Assembly: GCA_001931535.1 (NCBI GenBank)
Contig: CP016211.1
Span: 1,640,501 to 1,704,500, forward strand
Source: Minicystis rosea
GTDB taxonomy: Bacteria; Myxococcota_A; Polyangia; Polyangiales; Polyangiaceae
DNA length: 64,000 nucleotides
Direction of reading: 5' to 3'
Shown here: positions 30,334 to 38,843 of the stretch, piece after piece
How positions within the stretch are numbered: position 1 is the stretch's first letter
How the letters are laid out: every line of letters starts with the position of its first letter
The notes under the pieces: generated by a model
What the model was told of the DNA's origin: nothing
What the model saw: the letters and a program-made list of their open reading frames with translations, nothing else
Databases searched by the model: none
Position numbers and translations under genes: made by a program

Positions 30334-31604
30334 ATGCTCCGCTTCGTGCTCCCACTCCCGACGAACGAGACAGCGCGCCGAGGTCCGTGACCCCGCACGC
30401 CGAAAGCGATCTCGGCTTCGCGCTGCCTCCTCCCGCGCGGATCTCCCGCGCGCGGGCGCTGGCCATCGGCGCATCCATCCTCTCGGTGCTCGCGGCGGCG
30501 TTCGTCATCCGCTGGCTGCCGAACCGACACGCGCGGCAAGCGCTCGAGGCCGACGCGCGCGGCCAGGAAGCGATCACGCCGCGCGTGCAGATCGTGGTGC
30601 CCACCGCGGTGTCGAGCGATCGCGCGCTCGCGCTCCCGGGCAGCATTCAGCCGCTCGAGGAGACGGTCGTCTATCCGCGGGCGAGCGGGTACGTCCGCAA
30701 GTGGCACCACGATCTCGGCGACAAGGTGGCCGAGGGCGATCTGCTCGCGGAGATCGACACGCCCGAGCTCGATCAGCAGATCGCGCAGGCGCGCGCTCAG
30801 CTCGCGCAGGCGGAGGCGGGCCTCGTGCAGGCGAAGGCGAACGGGCACTTCTCGAAGGAGAACCTCGATCGCTACAAGCAGCTCGGATCGGAGGGCCTCG
30901 TCTCGCAGCAGGACCTCGCCAAGCAGAAGGCGCAGGCCGAGGTCGACGAGGCCAGCATCTCGGTCTCGAACGCCAACATCGGCGCGCAGCGGGCGAACAT
31001 CCAGCTGCTCACGCAGATGAAATCCTTCGCGCGCGTGACCGCGCCCTTCGCGGGGACGATCACCGCGCGCAGCGTGGAGCGCGGCGCGCTCGTGACCGCG
31101 GGGACGGCGACGCCGCTGTTCAAGCTCTCGGCGACGGACACGGTGCGCGTCTTCGTGCAGGTGCCGCAGGACGTCGCGCCCAGCGTGCGCACCGAGGTCG
31201 CTGCGAGCGTGAAGATCCGCGAGTTCGCCGGCCGTTCTTTCGAAGGCAAGGTGTCTCGCGCGGCCGGCGCGCTCGACGCGACGACGCGCACCATGACGAC
31301 CGAGGTGCGCGTGCCCAACCCCAAGGGCGAGCTCATCACCGGGATGTACGCTCAGGTCTCGCTCACGCTGCCGACGCCGCATCGCGTGCTCTCCGTGCCC
31401 GCGACGGCGCTCCTCAACGACGCGACCGGCCTGCACGTGGTCGTCGTCGGCGCCGGTGAGCGCGTTCATCACGTGCCGGTCGTCGTCGAGCGCGACACGG
31501 GCCCGACGGTCGAGATCGCCAGCGGCCTCGCGCCCGACGACCGCGTGGTGAAGCTGCCGAGCGTCGATCTCCTCGAAGGCCGCCTGGTCGAGATCGTTCG
31601 CTGA
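30330..31604 (+). CDS. RND efflux periplasmic adaptor (membrane fusion protein)
   Basis: 424 residues; its ATG overlaps the permease stop. A cytoplasmic N-terminal ~45 residues is followed by one membrane anchor (ALAIGASILSVLAAAFVI). Then come the barrel-sandwich half (VYPRASGYVRKWHHDLGDKV), a coiled-coil hairpin (LAQAEAGLVQAKANGHFSKE through QRANIQLLTQMKSF), the second lipoyl half (VTAPFAGTITARSVERGALV), and beta-barrel and membrane-proximal domains (TMTTEVRVPNPKGELITGMY). It links the inner-membrane pump to an outer-membrane channel. A membrane-anchored rather than lipidated adaptor is common in this subgroup. Confidence 0.92.
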   Translation: MNAPLRAPTPDERDSAPRSVTPHAESDLGFALPPPARISRARALAIGASILSVLAAAFVIRWLPNRHARQALEADARGQEAITPRVQIVVPTAVSSDRALALPGSIQPLEETVVYPRASGYVRKWHHDLGDKVAEGDLLAEIDTPELDQQIAQARAQLAQAEAGLVQAKANGHFSKENLDRYKQLGSEGLVSQQDLAKQKAQAEVDEASISVSNANIGAQRANIQLLTQMKSFARVTAPFAGTITARSVERGALVTAGTATPLFKLSATDTVRVFVQVPQDVAPSVRTEVAASVKIREFAGRSFEGKVSRAAGALDATTRTMTTEVRVPNPKGELITGMYAQVSLTLPTPHRVLSVPATALLNDATGLHVVVVGAGERVHHVPVVVERDTGPTVEIASGLAPDDRVVKLPSVDLLEGRLVEIVR

Positions 31605-32101
31605 AAGAATGCGCGGCGAGCGGCCTTCGCGATCCTGCGATGGCGCTCGCCGCGCGGCGCTCCAACGCGCCCCATGGAGGGGCCCGCCTGCGTCGGGCCA
31701 AATCCCGCCCTTGCGAGCTCAGCCCTGGTTTTGTCGCTTCTTTGGCGTGTCCAAAACCTTCCGCCGCGCGCCGGCAGCTTCCGCCGCGCGCTTGAAGCCT
31801 ATTTCCCGCTGATTTGAAGCGCCCGCTTTCGGGCTCCAAAACGGCCCGGCCGGGAGCTCATCGGCAAATGGTCGAAATCAATACGAAATAGGGGGGCCGT
31901 TGAGACCATCGGGGCCGCGGCGGAAGCTTCCGGACGGCGGCGGAAGGTTCAGGACGAGCGCGCCGAGCTTCGCGGAGGTGTCGCCGGGTCTCCGTCGTGC
32001 GCACGAGAGCTTCGAGAAGGAAACCGAAGCGTCGACGGCGCTGGCAACGCGATGGCCGAGCATCGCGCGACCTCGCCGATGCAGGGCGCTGCGCGCCGTC
32101 G
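31605..32101. other. Gene-free stretch of ~500 bp
   Basis: No convincing gene on either strand. Visible structure: CTTCCGCCGCGCGC occurs twice about 20 bp apart near 31761-31795, and its inverse (GCGGCGGAAG) recurs around 31915-31945, so long-range pairing is possible. A short stem GCCCGCTTTCGGGC occurs near 31825. An A/T-richer patch near 31865-31890 could be a promoter region but I cannot define one. Confidence 0.4.
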
Positions 32102-33130
32102 TCACTTCGGTGCGGAGGCGTCGGGGCTGCGGGCCTCGATGGCGTCGATGGCGGCTTGGATCTGCTCGCGCTCGGCGGGGGTGAAGCAGCGGTAGCACTC
32201 GGGCGCGGGCTTGCCGCTGGCGCCGAAGAAGCCGCGGATGCCGCCGGGACCGCCGCCGCACACCGTGTTGAGCAGCGGCTTGAGCAAGGGGAGGGCGCGC
32301 GCGTCGCCTTCGCGCTTGGCGCGCTCGAAGAGCGGCTTGCGCGCGCATGGACGCGCTTCCAGGAGATCGGCGGCGAGGATCAGGCCCGGCGAGGCATTGC
32401 GCCGGATCTCGGGATCCTTCAGCAACGCCGCGGCCTTCGCCTTGGCCATGAGGCTCGTGCCGGTGGCGACCTCGAAGAGGAGCTCGCCGCCGCGCGCGCC
32501 CATCTCGCTCACCATCACGTCGAGTGCGACGGCGGACGTGTCGCTCGGGCCGTTGGCGATGTTCACCAATGCGGCGCGGAAATCGGCGTCACCGGCCGTG
32601 TCGGCCGACAGCTCGATGAGGCGTCGCGCGGTGCGGAGCGCCACCGAGTACGTCTTCTTCTCGGCCGCCTGCGCCAGGAAGAGCGCCTTCAACACCGCCG
32701 GATCCTCGGGGAAACGCTGCGCGAGCTGCCCGAGCGCCTCCGTGCCGGAGGTGGTCGCGGTCTGCAGCTCGGCCGCCGACGCGCGCGGCGTCGCAGGCTT
32801 GCTCGTCTTGGTGGCCGTGTTCGTCGTGCGCGGGGACGATGGCCAGCTCGGCGCCGCGGAGCCCTTGGGCCCCGGCTCGGCGGCGGTCTCGTCCTCCTCG
32901 AGGATCTCCACCGCGTTGGCGCTGCGAACGGCGACCGCGGAGCTCACCACGATCGTGATGGCGGCGAGACCGGTCCACGCGAGCACGGCCGGCATCGTGG
33001 CGCGCCCCCGCGGTCCGGGCGGCGTGACGCGCGTCCGATCGAGGGTCGGGAGCGAGTCACGCGGAGGCGGCGCTCGGCGTTGGCCGCGCGCTGCGATGGT
33101 GGCGCCGGGATCGGAGCGCGAGGAAGACAT
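32102..33130 (-). CDS. Single-pass membrane protein of unknown function with Cys-containing tail
   Basis: 342 residues. A basic, disordered N-terminus (~45) precedes one membrane helix (PAVLAWTGLAAITIVVSSAV). An Asp/Glu- and Ser/Thr-rich linker leads to a helical domain (~120-300) with repeat-like helices. The C-terminus has two cysteine patches, NTVCGGGPG and PECYRCFTPAE. The latter resembles the extracellular tail end of several large myxobacterial Ser/Thr kinases, but no kinase domain is present here. The N-terminus is probably cytoplasmic and the bulk periplasmic. I do not recognise the family; function unknown. Confidence 0.65.
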   Translation of the reverse strand: MSSSRSDPGATIAARGQRRAPPPRDSLPTLDRTRVTPPGPRGRATMPAVLAWTGLAAITIVVSSAVAVRSANAVEILEEDETAAEPGPKGSAAPSWPSSPRTTNTATKTSKPATPRASAAELQTATTSGTEALGQLAQRFPEDPAVLKALFLAQAAEKKTYSVALRTARRLIELSADTAGDADFRAALVNIANGPSDTSAVALDVMVSEMGARGGELLFEVATGTSLMAKAKAAALLKDPEIRRNASPGLILAADLLEARPCARKPLFERAKREGDARALPLLKPLLNTVCGGGPGGIRGFFGASGKPAPECYRCFTPAEREQIQAAIDAIEARSPDASAPK

Positions 33131-33171
33131 CGATCGCGGATCCTACTGCACACGCGCGCCCGCGGAAACGA

Positions 33172-33189
33172 TCGTTGGAGCTCAAACGA
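33172..33189. repeat. 18-bp palindromic repeat, copy 1
   Basis: TCGTTGGAGCTCAAACGA, a one-mismatch version of the perfect palindrome TCGTTTGAGCTCAAACGA. It lies ~42 bp upstream of the minus-strand gene at 33130. Two further copies occur at 35637-35654 (identical) and 35716-35733 (perfect palindrome). Could be a regulator-binding site or a dispersed element. Confidence 0.7.
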
Positions 33190-33255
33190 TCTCGTGTAGC
33201 CCCGATTTCCCGAGCACAAAACACGAAGGCCGCCGGATGACGGCGGCCTTCGCAA

Positions 33256-33358
33256 TCAGCGCCGGCTCGTCCGGCGCGGGGTTTGGGGCCGCTTGCGGCC
33301 CCATCGTGAATCAGCGCCGGCTCGTCCGGCGCGGGGTTTGGGGCCGCTTGCGGCCCCA
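33256..33358 (-). repeat. Two tandem copies of a 55-bp double-hairpin repeat
   Basis: Units 33256-33310 and 33311-33358 are identical over their shared length. Each contains two back-to-back inverted repeats: GCGCCGGCTCGTCCGGCGC and GGGGCCGCTTGCGGCCCC. They begin only 9 bp past the stop codon of the PilZ gene on the minus strand, so they may end its transcript or stabilise its 3' end. The same element occurs after pilT (41956-42032) and, altered to 54 bp, inside a gene at 48994-49137. Confidence 0.85.
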
Positions 33359-33367
33359 AGTGACAAA

Positions 33368-34888
33368 TCAGCCGTAGGGATCGTCGGCCGGCTTGGGCTT
33401 TGCCGGAGCCGGTGCGGGCTTCGGCTTGTCGGCCGGGGGCGCCGCGGGCTTGGGCGCGTCGGTCGCGGGCGGAGGCTTGGGAGCCTCGGGCTTCGCGGTC
33501 GGCGCGACCGTCGCGGCCGCCGTCGTCGAGGGAGCCGCGGAGGCCGACGCGGCCGCGGTGGCCGAAGCAGAAGCGCTCGGCGCTGCGGAGGCCGACGCGG
33601 TCGGCGCCGCGGACGCCGTGGCGCTCGCGCTCACGGTCGGCGTGGGCGCGGCCGTCTGCGTGGGAGCCGGCGGCGGCTTCGCTGCCTCGGTCTGCGCCGT
33701 GGGAGCCGGCGTGCTCGGCTTCTCGTCGCCGCGACCGAGCAGGAACCAACCCAGCACCGCGAGACCCGCCGCGATCAGCAGGAAGGTCAGCATGCGCCCG
33801 CCGCCGCCGCTCTCTTCCGGCTGCTGGAGGATCGGCTTGGCCGGCGCGGCCTCGCGATCCTCGTCCTTCTTCGGCTTGGGCTTGTCCTCGGTCTTGGCCT
33901 TCGGCTTCGGGGCGTCGTCCTTCTTGGGCTCGGCCTTCTTCGCCTCGGGCTCCTTCTTGGCTTCGGCCTTCTTCTCGGGCTCGGCCTTCTTCTCGGCCTC
34001 GGGCTCCTTCTTGGCCTCGGCCTTGGGCTCCTCCTTGGCAGCGGGCTTCTCCTCCGCCTTGGGAGCTTCCTCTTCCTTCTTCGCCTCGGGCTTCTCCTCG
34101 GCCTTCTCGGCCTTGGGCTCCTCCTTGGCGGCAGGCTTCTCTTCCGCCTTCGCGGCGGGCTTCTCTTCGAGCTTGCTGGGCGCGCCCGCGGGCGCGTTGA
34201 GATCGTCCTCGAGCGACGTGCCCACTTCACCGAGCGCTTGCTTGAGCAGCTCGGCGGCCTGCTTCATGACGGTGCGCTCCTCCGGGGGAGGCATCTCCTT
34301 GTCGGGCTCCGTCTTCGGGAAGAAGCCGCCGCCGTCGTCCGACTTGGCCTCGGGCTTGGCATCGGACTTCGCGGCCGTGGTGCTGCTGCCGCCGATCGAT
34401 CCGAGGCCGAGCATCGTCCCGGCGCGCTTGTTCGACGTCGTCGAAGGCTTCGTCTCGGCGGGCTTCGGCGCTTCGCCGGGCTCCGCGTCCGCGCCCGCCA
34501 TCCCCGCGCCGGTGGTGCCGGCCTCGTAGGCTGAGCCCGCGGTCGCGTTCGTCTCGACGAGCTTCTGGATGATGCCCTTCGACTTGTCGTCGATCTTGAT
34601 GAACTTCACCCCCATACCGGCGGGCATCGTGCCGTCCTTCGCCTCGCTTGACTCACGCTTCCAGACCACGCGTCCCACGCCGGAGAGCACGGACTGCTCA
34701 TCCTGGATGCGGATCTCGAACTTCAACAGCGTTCCGGGAGGGAAGGGCGAGGGCGTCTTGATGAAGATGCCGCCGCGGCTCACGTCGTGCGAGTGGTGCT
34801 CGATGAACTCGTCGACCGTCGCGCTCTTGTAGCGGACGGTCATGCTCAGCACCTTGGCTCGCGGGTCTTTTCGAGTGTCCTGGGCCAT
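33368..34888 (-). CDS. PilZ-domain protein with Lys/Glu/Ala-rich linker, membrane anchor and Pro/Ala/Ser tail
   Basis: 506 residues from ATG 34888 (GGGAG about 14 bp upstream). Residues ~1-110 form a PilZ domain of the type amplified in myxobacteria, with RKDPR as the RxxxR motif and DVSRGG as D/NxSxxG; both c-di-GMP-binding motifs look intact. A ~230-residue charged region follows, dominated by repeated EEKPAAK / KKEPEAEKK motifs and probably extended or coiled. One membrane helix (MLTFLLIAAGLAVLGWFLL, ~365-384) leads to a low-complexity Ala/Pro/Ser/Thr tail. The layout suggests cytoplasmic c-di-GMP sensing coupled to a periplasm-spanning segment. Target unknown. Divergent from a second PilZ gene. 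Confidence 0.85.
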   Translation of the reverse strand: MAQDTRKDPRAKVLSMTVRYKSATVDEFIEHHSHDVSRGGIFIKTPSPFPPGTLLKFEIRIQDEQSVLSGVGRVVWKRESSEAKDGTMPAGMGVKFIKIDDKSKGIIQKLVETNATAGSAYEAGTTGAGMAGADAEPGEAPKPAETKPSTTSNKRAGTMLGLGSIGGSSTTAAKSDAKPEAKSDDGGGFFPKTEPDKEMPPPEERTVMKQAAELLKQALGEVGTSLEDDLNAPAGAPSKLEEKPAAKAEEKPAAKEEPKAEKAEEKPEAKKEEEAPKAEEKPAAKEEPKAEAKKEPEAEKKAEPEKKAEAKKEPEAKKAEPKKDDAPKPKAKTEDKPKPKKDEDREAAPAKPILQQPEESGGGGRMLTFLLIAAGLAVLGWFLLGRGDEKPSTPAPTAQTEAAKPPPAPTQTAAPTPTVSASATASAAPTASASAAPSASASATAAASASAAPSTTAAATVAPTAKPEAPKPPPATDAPKPAAPPADKPKPAPAPAKPKPADDPYG

Positions 34889-35134
34889 CAGGGTAGATCT
34901 CCCAACAGGATCCGCGATTCGCCGATGGCACGCGGATGAGGCGGTGATGTTAGCCCTGATCCGTTTTAAAAAACCACAAGGATGCAGCGCAGGCGTGTGC
35001 GTGCCTGCCGCGAGGCGCTCTCCCGCGCCTTTCCCGCGATCCATGACGAGCATGGGCTGCCGCCTTCCGTGCGCTGCCCGACCTCGGCCGCAGAATCGTG
35101 GCGGCGCCCGCGCTCGTGGTAACGTGCGCCCCGC

Positions 35135-35530
35135 ATGGCCGCCCGAGATCACTTTCGCGCCCACGCTCGCCGCCGGGTCGATCTCGACGCCACGCTCCGC
35201 GGTCGTGACGGCGGCTTTGCGCACGTCGCGCGTGTGCGTGATCTCGGCCTCGGCGGCGCCTGCGTCGAGATCGGCGACGCCACCGGATCCGCGCTGCTGC
35301 TCTCCGGCGATGCTCGCGGCGGTGTCGGCGTCGAGCGCGAGGTCTCGGTCACGCTCGAGGTGATGGCGCCGACCCTGTGGGATCCGCTGCTCCTCGGCGG
35401 CCGCATCGCGTGGGTCCGCCGCGGCACCCCAAGCCGCCCGACCCGCGTCGGCGTGCGCTTCGAGCACCGCGATCCCGCCTCGCTCTTCGCCCTGTTCCAG
35501 CTCCTCGGCGCGCACGTCTACGACGCCTGA
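35135..35530 (+). CDS. Stand-alone PilZ-domain protein
   Basis: 131 residues, almost entirely one PilZ domain. The RxxxR motif can be read in RAHARRR, but the second motif is DLGLGG rather than D/NxSxxG, so c-di-GMP affinity may be weak. Other family landmarks are the strand WDPLLLGGRIAWVRRG and VGVRFEHRD before the final helix. It is divergent from the larger PilZ protein at 34888 (~245 bp between starts), suggesting shared control. Role unknown; single-domain PilZ proteins act as adaptors for motility or polysaccharide export. Confidence 0.8.
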   Translation: MAARDHFRAHARRRVDLDATLRGRDGGFAHVARVRDLGLGGACVEIGDATGSALLLSGDARGGVGVEREVSVTLEVMAPTLWDPLLLGGRIAWVRRGTPSRPTRVGVRFEHRDPASLFALFQLLGAHVYDA

Positions 35531-35636
35531 GCAGCTCCGCGCCGCCTGAAGGACGCGCGACCGCGGGCACGATCACGTGCTCGATCCGCGCGTCGAGTCG
35601 GGGATGGATCGTCGCGAGTCGCGAGGGCTTGCGCAA

Positions 35637-35733
35637 TCGTTGGAGCTCAAACGAATCGCCGGTGCGAGCACGGTGCACGAAGAGCGCGATGTCGGCGGTC
35701 GCGCCTCGCGGTCGATCGTTTGAGCTCAAACGA
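35637..35733. repeat. 18-bp palindromic repeat, copies 2 and 3, within a duplicated block
   Basis: Copy 2 (35637-35654) is TCGTTGGAGCTCAAACGA, identical to copy 1. Copy 3 (35716-35733) is the perfect palindrome TCGTTTGAGCTCAAACGA. Flanking DNA is also repeated: both are followed by ATCGCCG and then CGAGC within a few bases, so a larger block of ~35 bp has been duplicated. They lie in the gap between two convergent genes (35530 and 35783), which holds no gene. Confidence 0.7.
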
Positions 35734-35782
35734 ATCGCCGACGCGAGCGCTGCGCACGAAGCGCGTCGTCGTTGGATGGGCT

Positions 35783-36448
35783 CTACGGTTTGCGGATGCG
35801 ATCGAGCAGCGCGCGCGGTGACACGGGCTCGTCGCCGAGCGGCGCGCGCTTGCCTTCTTGGTTGTACGTCCACGCGTACATCCCGCCGAGGACGGCCGAC
35901 GTGAGCGCGCAGACGACGAGGAACGGCACCAAGAAGAACGACGACAGGAAGGGGATCAACGATAGGACCTTCACGCCCACGACCACGATCGCCGATGCGA
36001 CCACGACGACGGGCCACGGCGCCGCGTAGGCCAGGCCGAAGCCGGGGAAGAGACCGCCGAGCACCATCCCGAGCGCGAGCTTGCGGCGGCGCTCCGGCGG
36101 GAGCTTCTCCTTGCTGCCGAGCACGATCGCCGTGCCGACCTTCGCCGCGAGGCCGCCCTTCTCGAGGGCCGACTCCAGATCGCGCAGGGTAGCGAGGCCG
36201 CCCTTCTTCGAGGTGGGGCGCGACGCGCGCGAAGGCGCGGGAGGGCGGCGCGTGCTCGGCGTGTAGAAGATCTCGCCCGTCTGCTCGTCGATGTCGAGCT
36301 CGAGGCCGCCTTCACGGCACATGCGATCGAGCAGCTCACCGGCGCGGGCCGGCTCGATCGCGAGGTGCGCAGCGACCGCCGCCTTGGTCAGCCGCGTGCC
36401 GTCTTCGGCGATCTCGATCACCGCGTCCTGAAACGCCGCGTAGTCCAC
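35783..36448 (-). CDS. Membrane protein of unknown function with N-terminal winged-helix-like domain
   Basis: About 221 residues if started at GTG 36448; an ATG at 36529 would add 27 unconserved residues. The N-terminus (VDYAAFQDAVIEIAEDG then LTKAAVAAHLAIE) looks like a small winged-helix, followed by a Lys/Arg/Pro-rich linker. Two to three membrane helices follow (MVLGGLFPGFGLAYAA; VVVVASAIVVVGVKVL; FFLVPFLVVCALTSAVLGG). The protein ends in a short basic tail. I do not recognise a named family. The domain pairing suggests a membrane-attached regulator, but that is only a guess. Confidence 0.65.
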   Translation of the reverse strand: MDYAAFQDAVIEIAEDGTRLTKAAVAAHLAIEPARAGELLDRMCREGGLELDIDEQTGEIFYTPSTRRPPAPSRASRPTSKKGGLATLRDLESALEKGGLAAKVGTAIVLGSKEKLPPERRRKLALGMVLGGLFPGFGLAYAAPWPVVVVASAIVVVGVKVLSLIPFLSSFFLVPFLVVCALTSAVLGGMYAWTYNQEGKRAPLGDEPVSPRALLDRIRKP

Positions 36449-36588
36449 CCCAGAGTGGTAAAGCACGGCAGGCCGCAGAACAAGGCCCGCACCCCGACGC
36501 TGCGGACAGCAGCGCGGGAGCGGGCCCATCGAGCGCGCTCGGTGCGCGCGCGATCACGTCCCCACGGATCGCGCGCGGAGCATGCGGA

Positions 36589-38322
36589 CTAGAAGGAGAA
36601 CACCGGCCCGATCGTCGGCGAGAAGACCACGCCGAACGTCGGCCACATGAACATCATCTTGAGCTCGGCCGAGAGGCCGAAGAGCGGCGTGATACCGAAC
36701 GTCGTGCCCACGCCGAAGCCGCTGAAGTTGCGGCCCGTGATCTGGTACGCGTTCAGATCGCGCGCGTAGCTCGTGGTGGCGCCCGGGCACTGCTTGCCCA
36801 TCTCGTTCATGCCCGCCACCGAGTCGCAGACCGTCACCGGCACGGACGCGTTCACCTGCGCGAAGCCGATGGGCGCGATGAACACGTACGGGCGGAACTT
36901 CTTGTCCTCCATCATCGCGCCGAGGAAGTGATACGAGGCGCGGATCTCCGCGTGCAGCGGGAGGAAGCCGAGCGCGCCGTTCAAGCCTTGCGGCACGTTG
37001 TCGGGCGTCGGCGAGCCGCCGATGGCGAAGCCGATGCGCGCGCCCACGCTGATGGGGACGCTCTTCGAGAGCTGGCGATCGTAGCCGGCGAGGATGCGAA
37101 CGTCGGCGAAGCCGAAGCCGCCCTGCACGCCGTTGGTGTTGCCCACGGCGACCGGCTTGCCGAAGAACTGGTGGCTCGAGTCCGGGTAGAAGCAGGCGTA
37201 GGAAGAGGCCGCCTCGGAGTCGAGCGAGCACACGTCCTGCGCGCTCTTGATCAGCAGCATGTCGAACTGCACGCCGACGCTGACCAAGTTCATCCGCTTC
37301 TTCTTGCCGTCGTCGGGGCTCTTCCCGCCGCCGCCCTTGTCCTCTTCGCAGGTGCCGTTGAGGCAGGTCAGGCCTTCCTTGCAATCACAGGCCGACTCGC
37401 AGCTCGAGCCCCAACCCTTGTCGGTGCGCTTCGGGCACGCGTTCTCTTCGCCGGGCTTCCCGCCGCCGACCATCTCCTTGCAGTCGACGCCGGTGAAGCC
37501 GGGCGGGCAGGTGGTGTCGCGGCACTTCGCGGGCGCCTTCTTGCCGGGCAGGTGCGGCGCGTCGCCTTCGATCTCGTTCTTGATCGTGGTGCGGAACGGC
37601 TCCTTGTTCGAGCCGAGGCCGCCGGCGGGCTCGCCGTCGGTGCCGGTGAAGGCGAAGAAGTACTTGATGTCGCCGGTGGTGGTGACGCCGTCGCAGGGGA
37701 TCTCTGCGCCGTAGCCCTTGCCCACCTTCTTCATCTCGAGGCTCTGGTACTGCGCGGCGCCGAAGGGCTTGTAGCGCAGCGTGACCTTCGAGAGCGGCAC
37801 CTCTTCCGAGGGCTCGATGTAGAGAGGCAGGGGATAGTTGACCTGCGACTCGGTCGGCGGCGTGAAGGTCGCGTCGCCGGTCGGCGCCGCGGGCTTCGGC
37901 GTCGACGAGCCGCCGCCGCTCTTGCCGGCGGACTTCTTCGCTTCCTCGAAGGCCTTGGTCAGCTCGGGTGTGGTCAGCGCGGGATCGAGCGCGGCCTTCG
38001 GATCGACCTTGAGGGCGTTCACGAAGTCGGTCTTCGCGTCGTCCATCTTGCTCATGCCGACGCCGTGCACCGTGCCGAGCGCGATGTGGATCTTGCCGAG
38101 CAGCTCGGGCGAGCAGCCGTCGCCGCCGCACTTGCTGACCGCGTCCTTCAGCTTCTTCTCGGCCTTGGGGAAGTCGGCGTTGAGGTAGTCCTCGTTGATG
38201 GCGCCGTCGTAGAGCTTTTGCGCATCCTTGTCCTTGGGGCCGGCGACGGCGGACGAGGCGGCGCCGACGACGGCGGCGGCGAGGGCCAGGGCAGTGAAGG
38301 ACCGGAGCGGGCGAAAGTGCAC
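36589..38322 (-). CDS. Exported outer-membrane-type protein with TPR-like start and EGF-like Cys segment
   Basis: 577 residues from GTG 38322 (AAAGGAT upstream). A clear Sec signal peptide (ALALAAAVVGAASSAVAG) is followed by helices resembling a TPR. A beta-rich domain comes next (~150-260, NYPLPLYIEPSEEVPLSKVT), then a cysteine-rich EGF-like stretch (~270-330: CPPGFTGVDCKEM, CDCKEGLTCLNGTC). The last ~230 residues alternate in strands and end in Phe (PTIGPVFSF), consistent with an outer-membrane barrel. Function unknown. The terminal aromatic residue and the signal peptide together support outer-membrane location. Confidence 0.75.
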   Translation of the reverse strand: MHFRPLRSFTALALAAAVVGAASSAVAGPKDKDAQKLYDGAINEDYLNADFPKAEKKLKDAVSKCGGDGCSPELLGKIHIALGTVHGVGMSKMDDAKTDFVNALKVDPKAALDPALTTPELTKAFEEAKKSAGKSGGGSSTPKPAAPTGDATFTPPTESQVNYPLPLYIEPSEEVPLSKVTLRYKPFGAAQYQSLEMKKVGKGYGAEIPCDGVTTTGDIKYFFAFTGTDGEPAGGLGSNKEPFRTTIKNEIEGDAPHLPGKKAPAKCRDTTCPPGFTGVDCKEMVGGGKPGEENACPKRTDKGWGSSCESACDCKEGLTCLNGTCEEDKGGGGKSPDDGKKKRMNLVSVGVQFDMLLIKSAQDVCSLDSEAASSYACFYPDSSHQFFGKPVAVGNTNGVQGGFGFADVRILAGYDRQLSKSVPISVGARIGFAIGGSPTPDNVPQGLNGALGFLPLHAEIRASYHFLGAMMEDKKFRPYVFIAPIGFAQVNASVPVTVCDSVAGMNEMGKQCPGATTSYARDLNAYQITGRNFSGFGVGTTFGITPLFGLSAELKMMFMWPTFGVVFSPTIGPVFSF

Positions 38323-38843
38323 GGCAATCTATCCTTTAGGTGAGGACGGCGCGGGTGACGGGCATACTAACGGGAGATCGCGTCGCGAGTGCAGAAAGCC
38401 GCGGAAGTCGTCTCACGTCAAGACCGTAACGAGGCCAAAGAGTTTGTCGCTCTCGGCCTCGTCGTTCGTGGCTGCAGGCGCGGGCATGCAAGTTCGCAAT
38501 GCGCGCGAAGCAATTTGCGACGACGTTCGCCGGCGCGACGGTCGTCGATGCGAAGCGCGCGGGGGCGCTCGCGGTAAAGATCGGCGCTGTACCGGCGGCC
38601 GATGCGCGCTCGCGTGTGGCGCGCACCGCGACGCCGTGCGCGATCGTGGCGCTCGGCGTCGCGAGCCTCGACGCCGACACGCGCGCCGCGTCGGTGCATG
38701 GGAAGGCGGGCCAGCTCACCAACCACGGCGCGACGACTTCGGAGCGCGTGCGGGCGACACGCGAGCGCAATGGAACACCCACGGCGCGAAGCCTCGCGAC
38801 AGCGCGAGGCATGCGCCGAGAGCGCCCCATCGGGCTGCTTGCG
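38323..38843. other. Gene-free stretch of ~520 bp
   Basis: The stretch lies upstream of the exported protein gene at 38322 and downstream of the OmpA gene. Open frames across it have no recognisable protein features. It should hold the promoter of the 38322 gene. I see no repeats shared with other parts of the window and no clear terminator. Confidence 0.4.

Noticed and set aside
27316..30474. 1052-codon open frame on the minus strand
   Set aside because: Antisense to the RND permease; composition dominated by Arg/His/Asp/Glu as expected for the complementary frame of a GC-rich gene.
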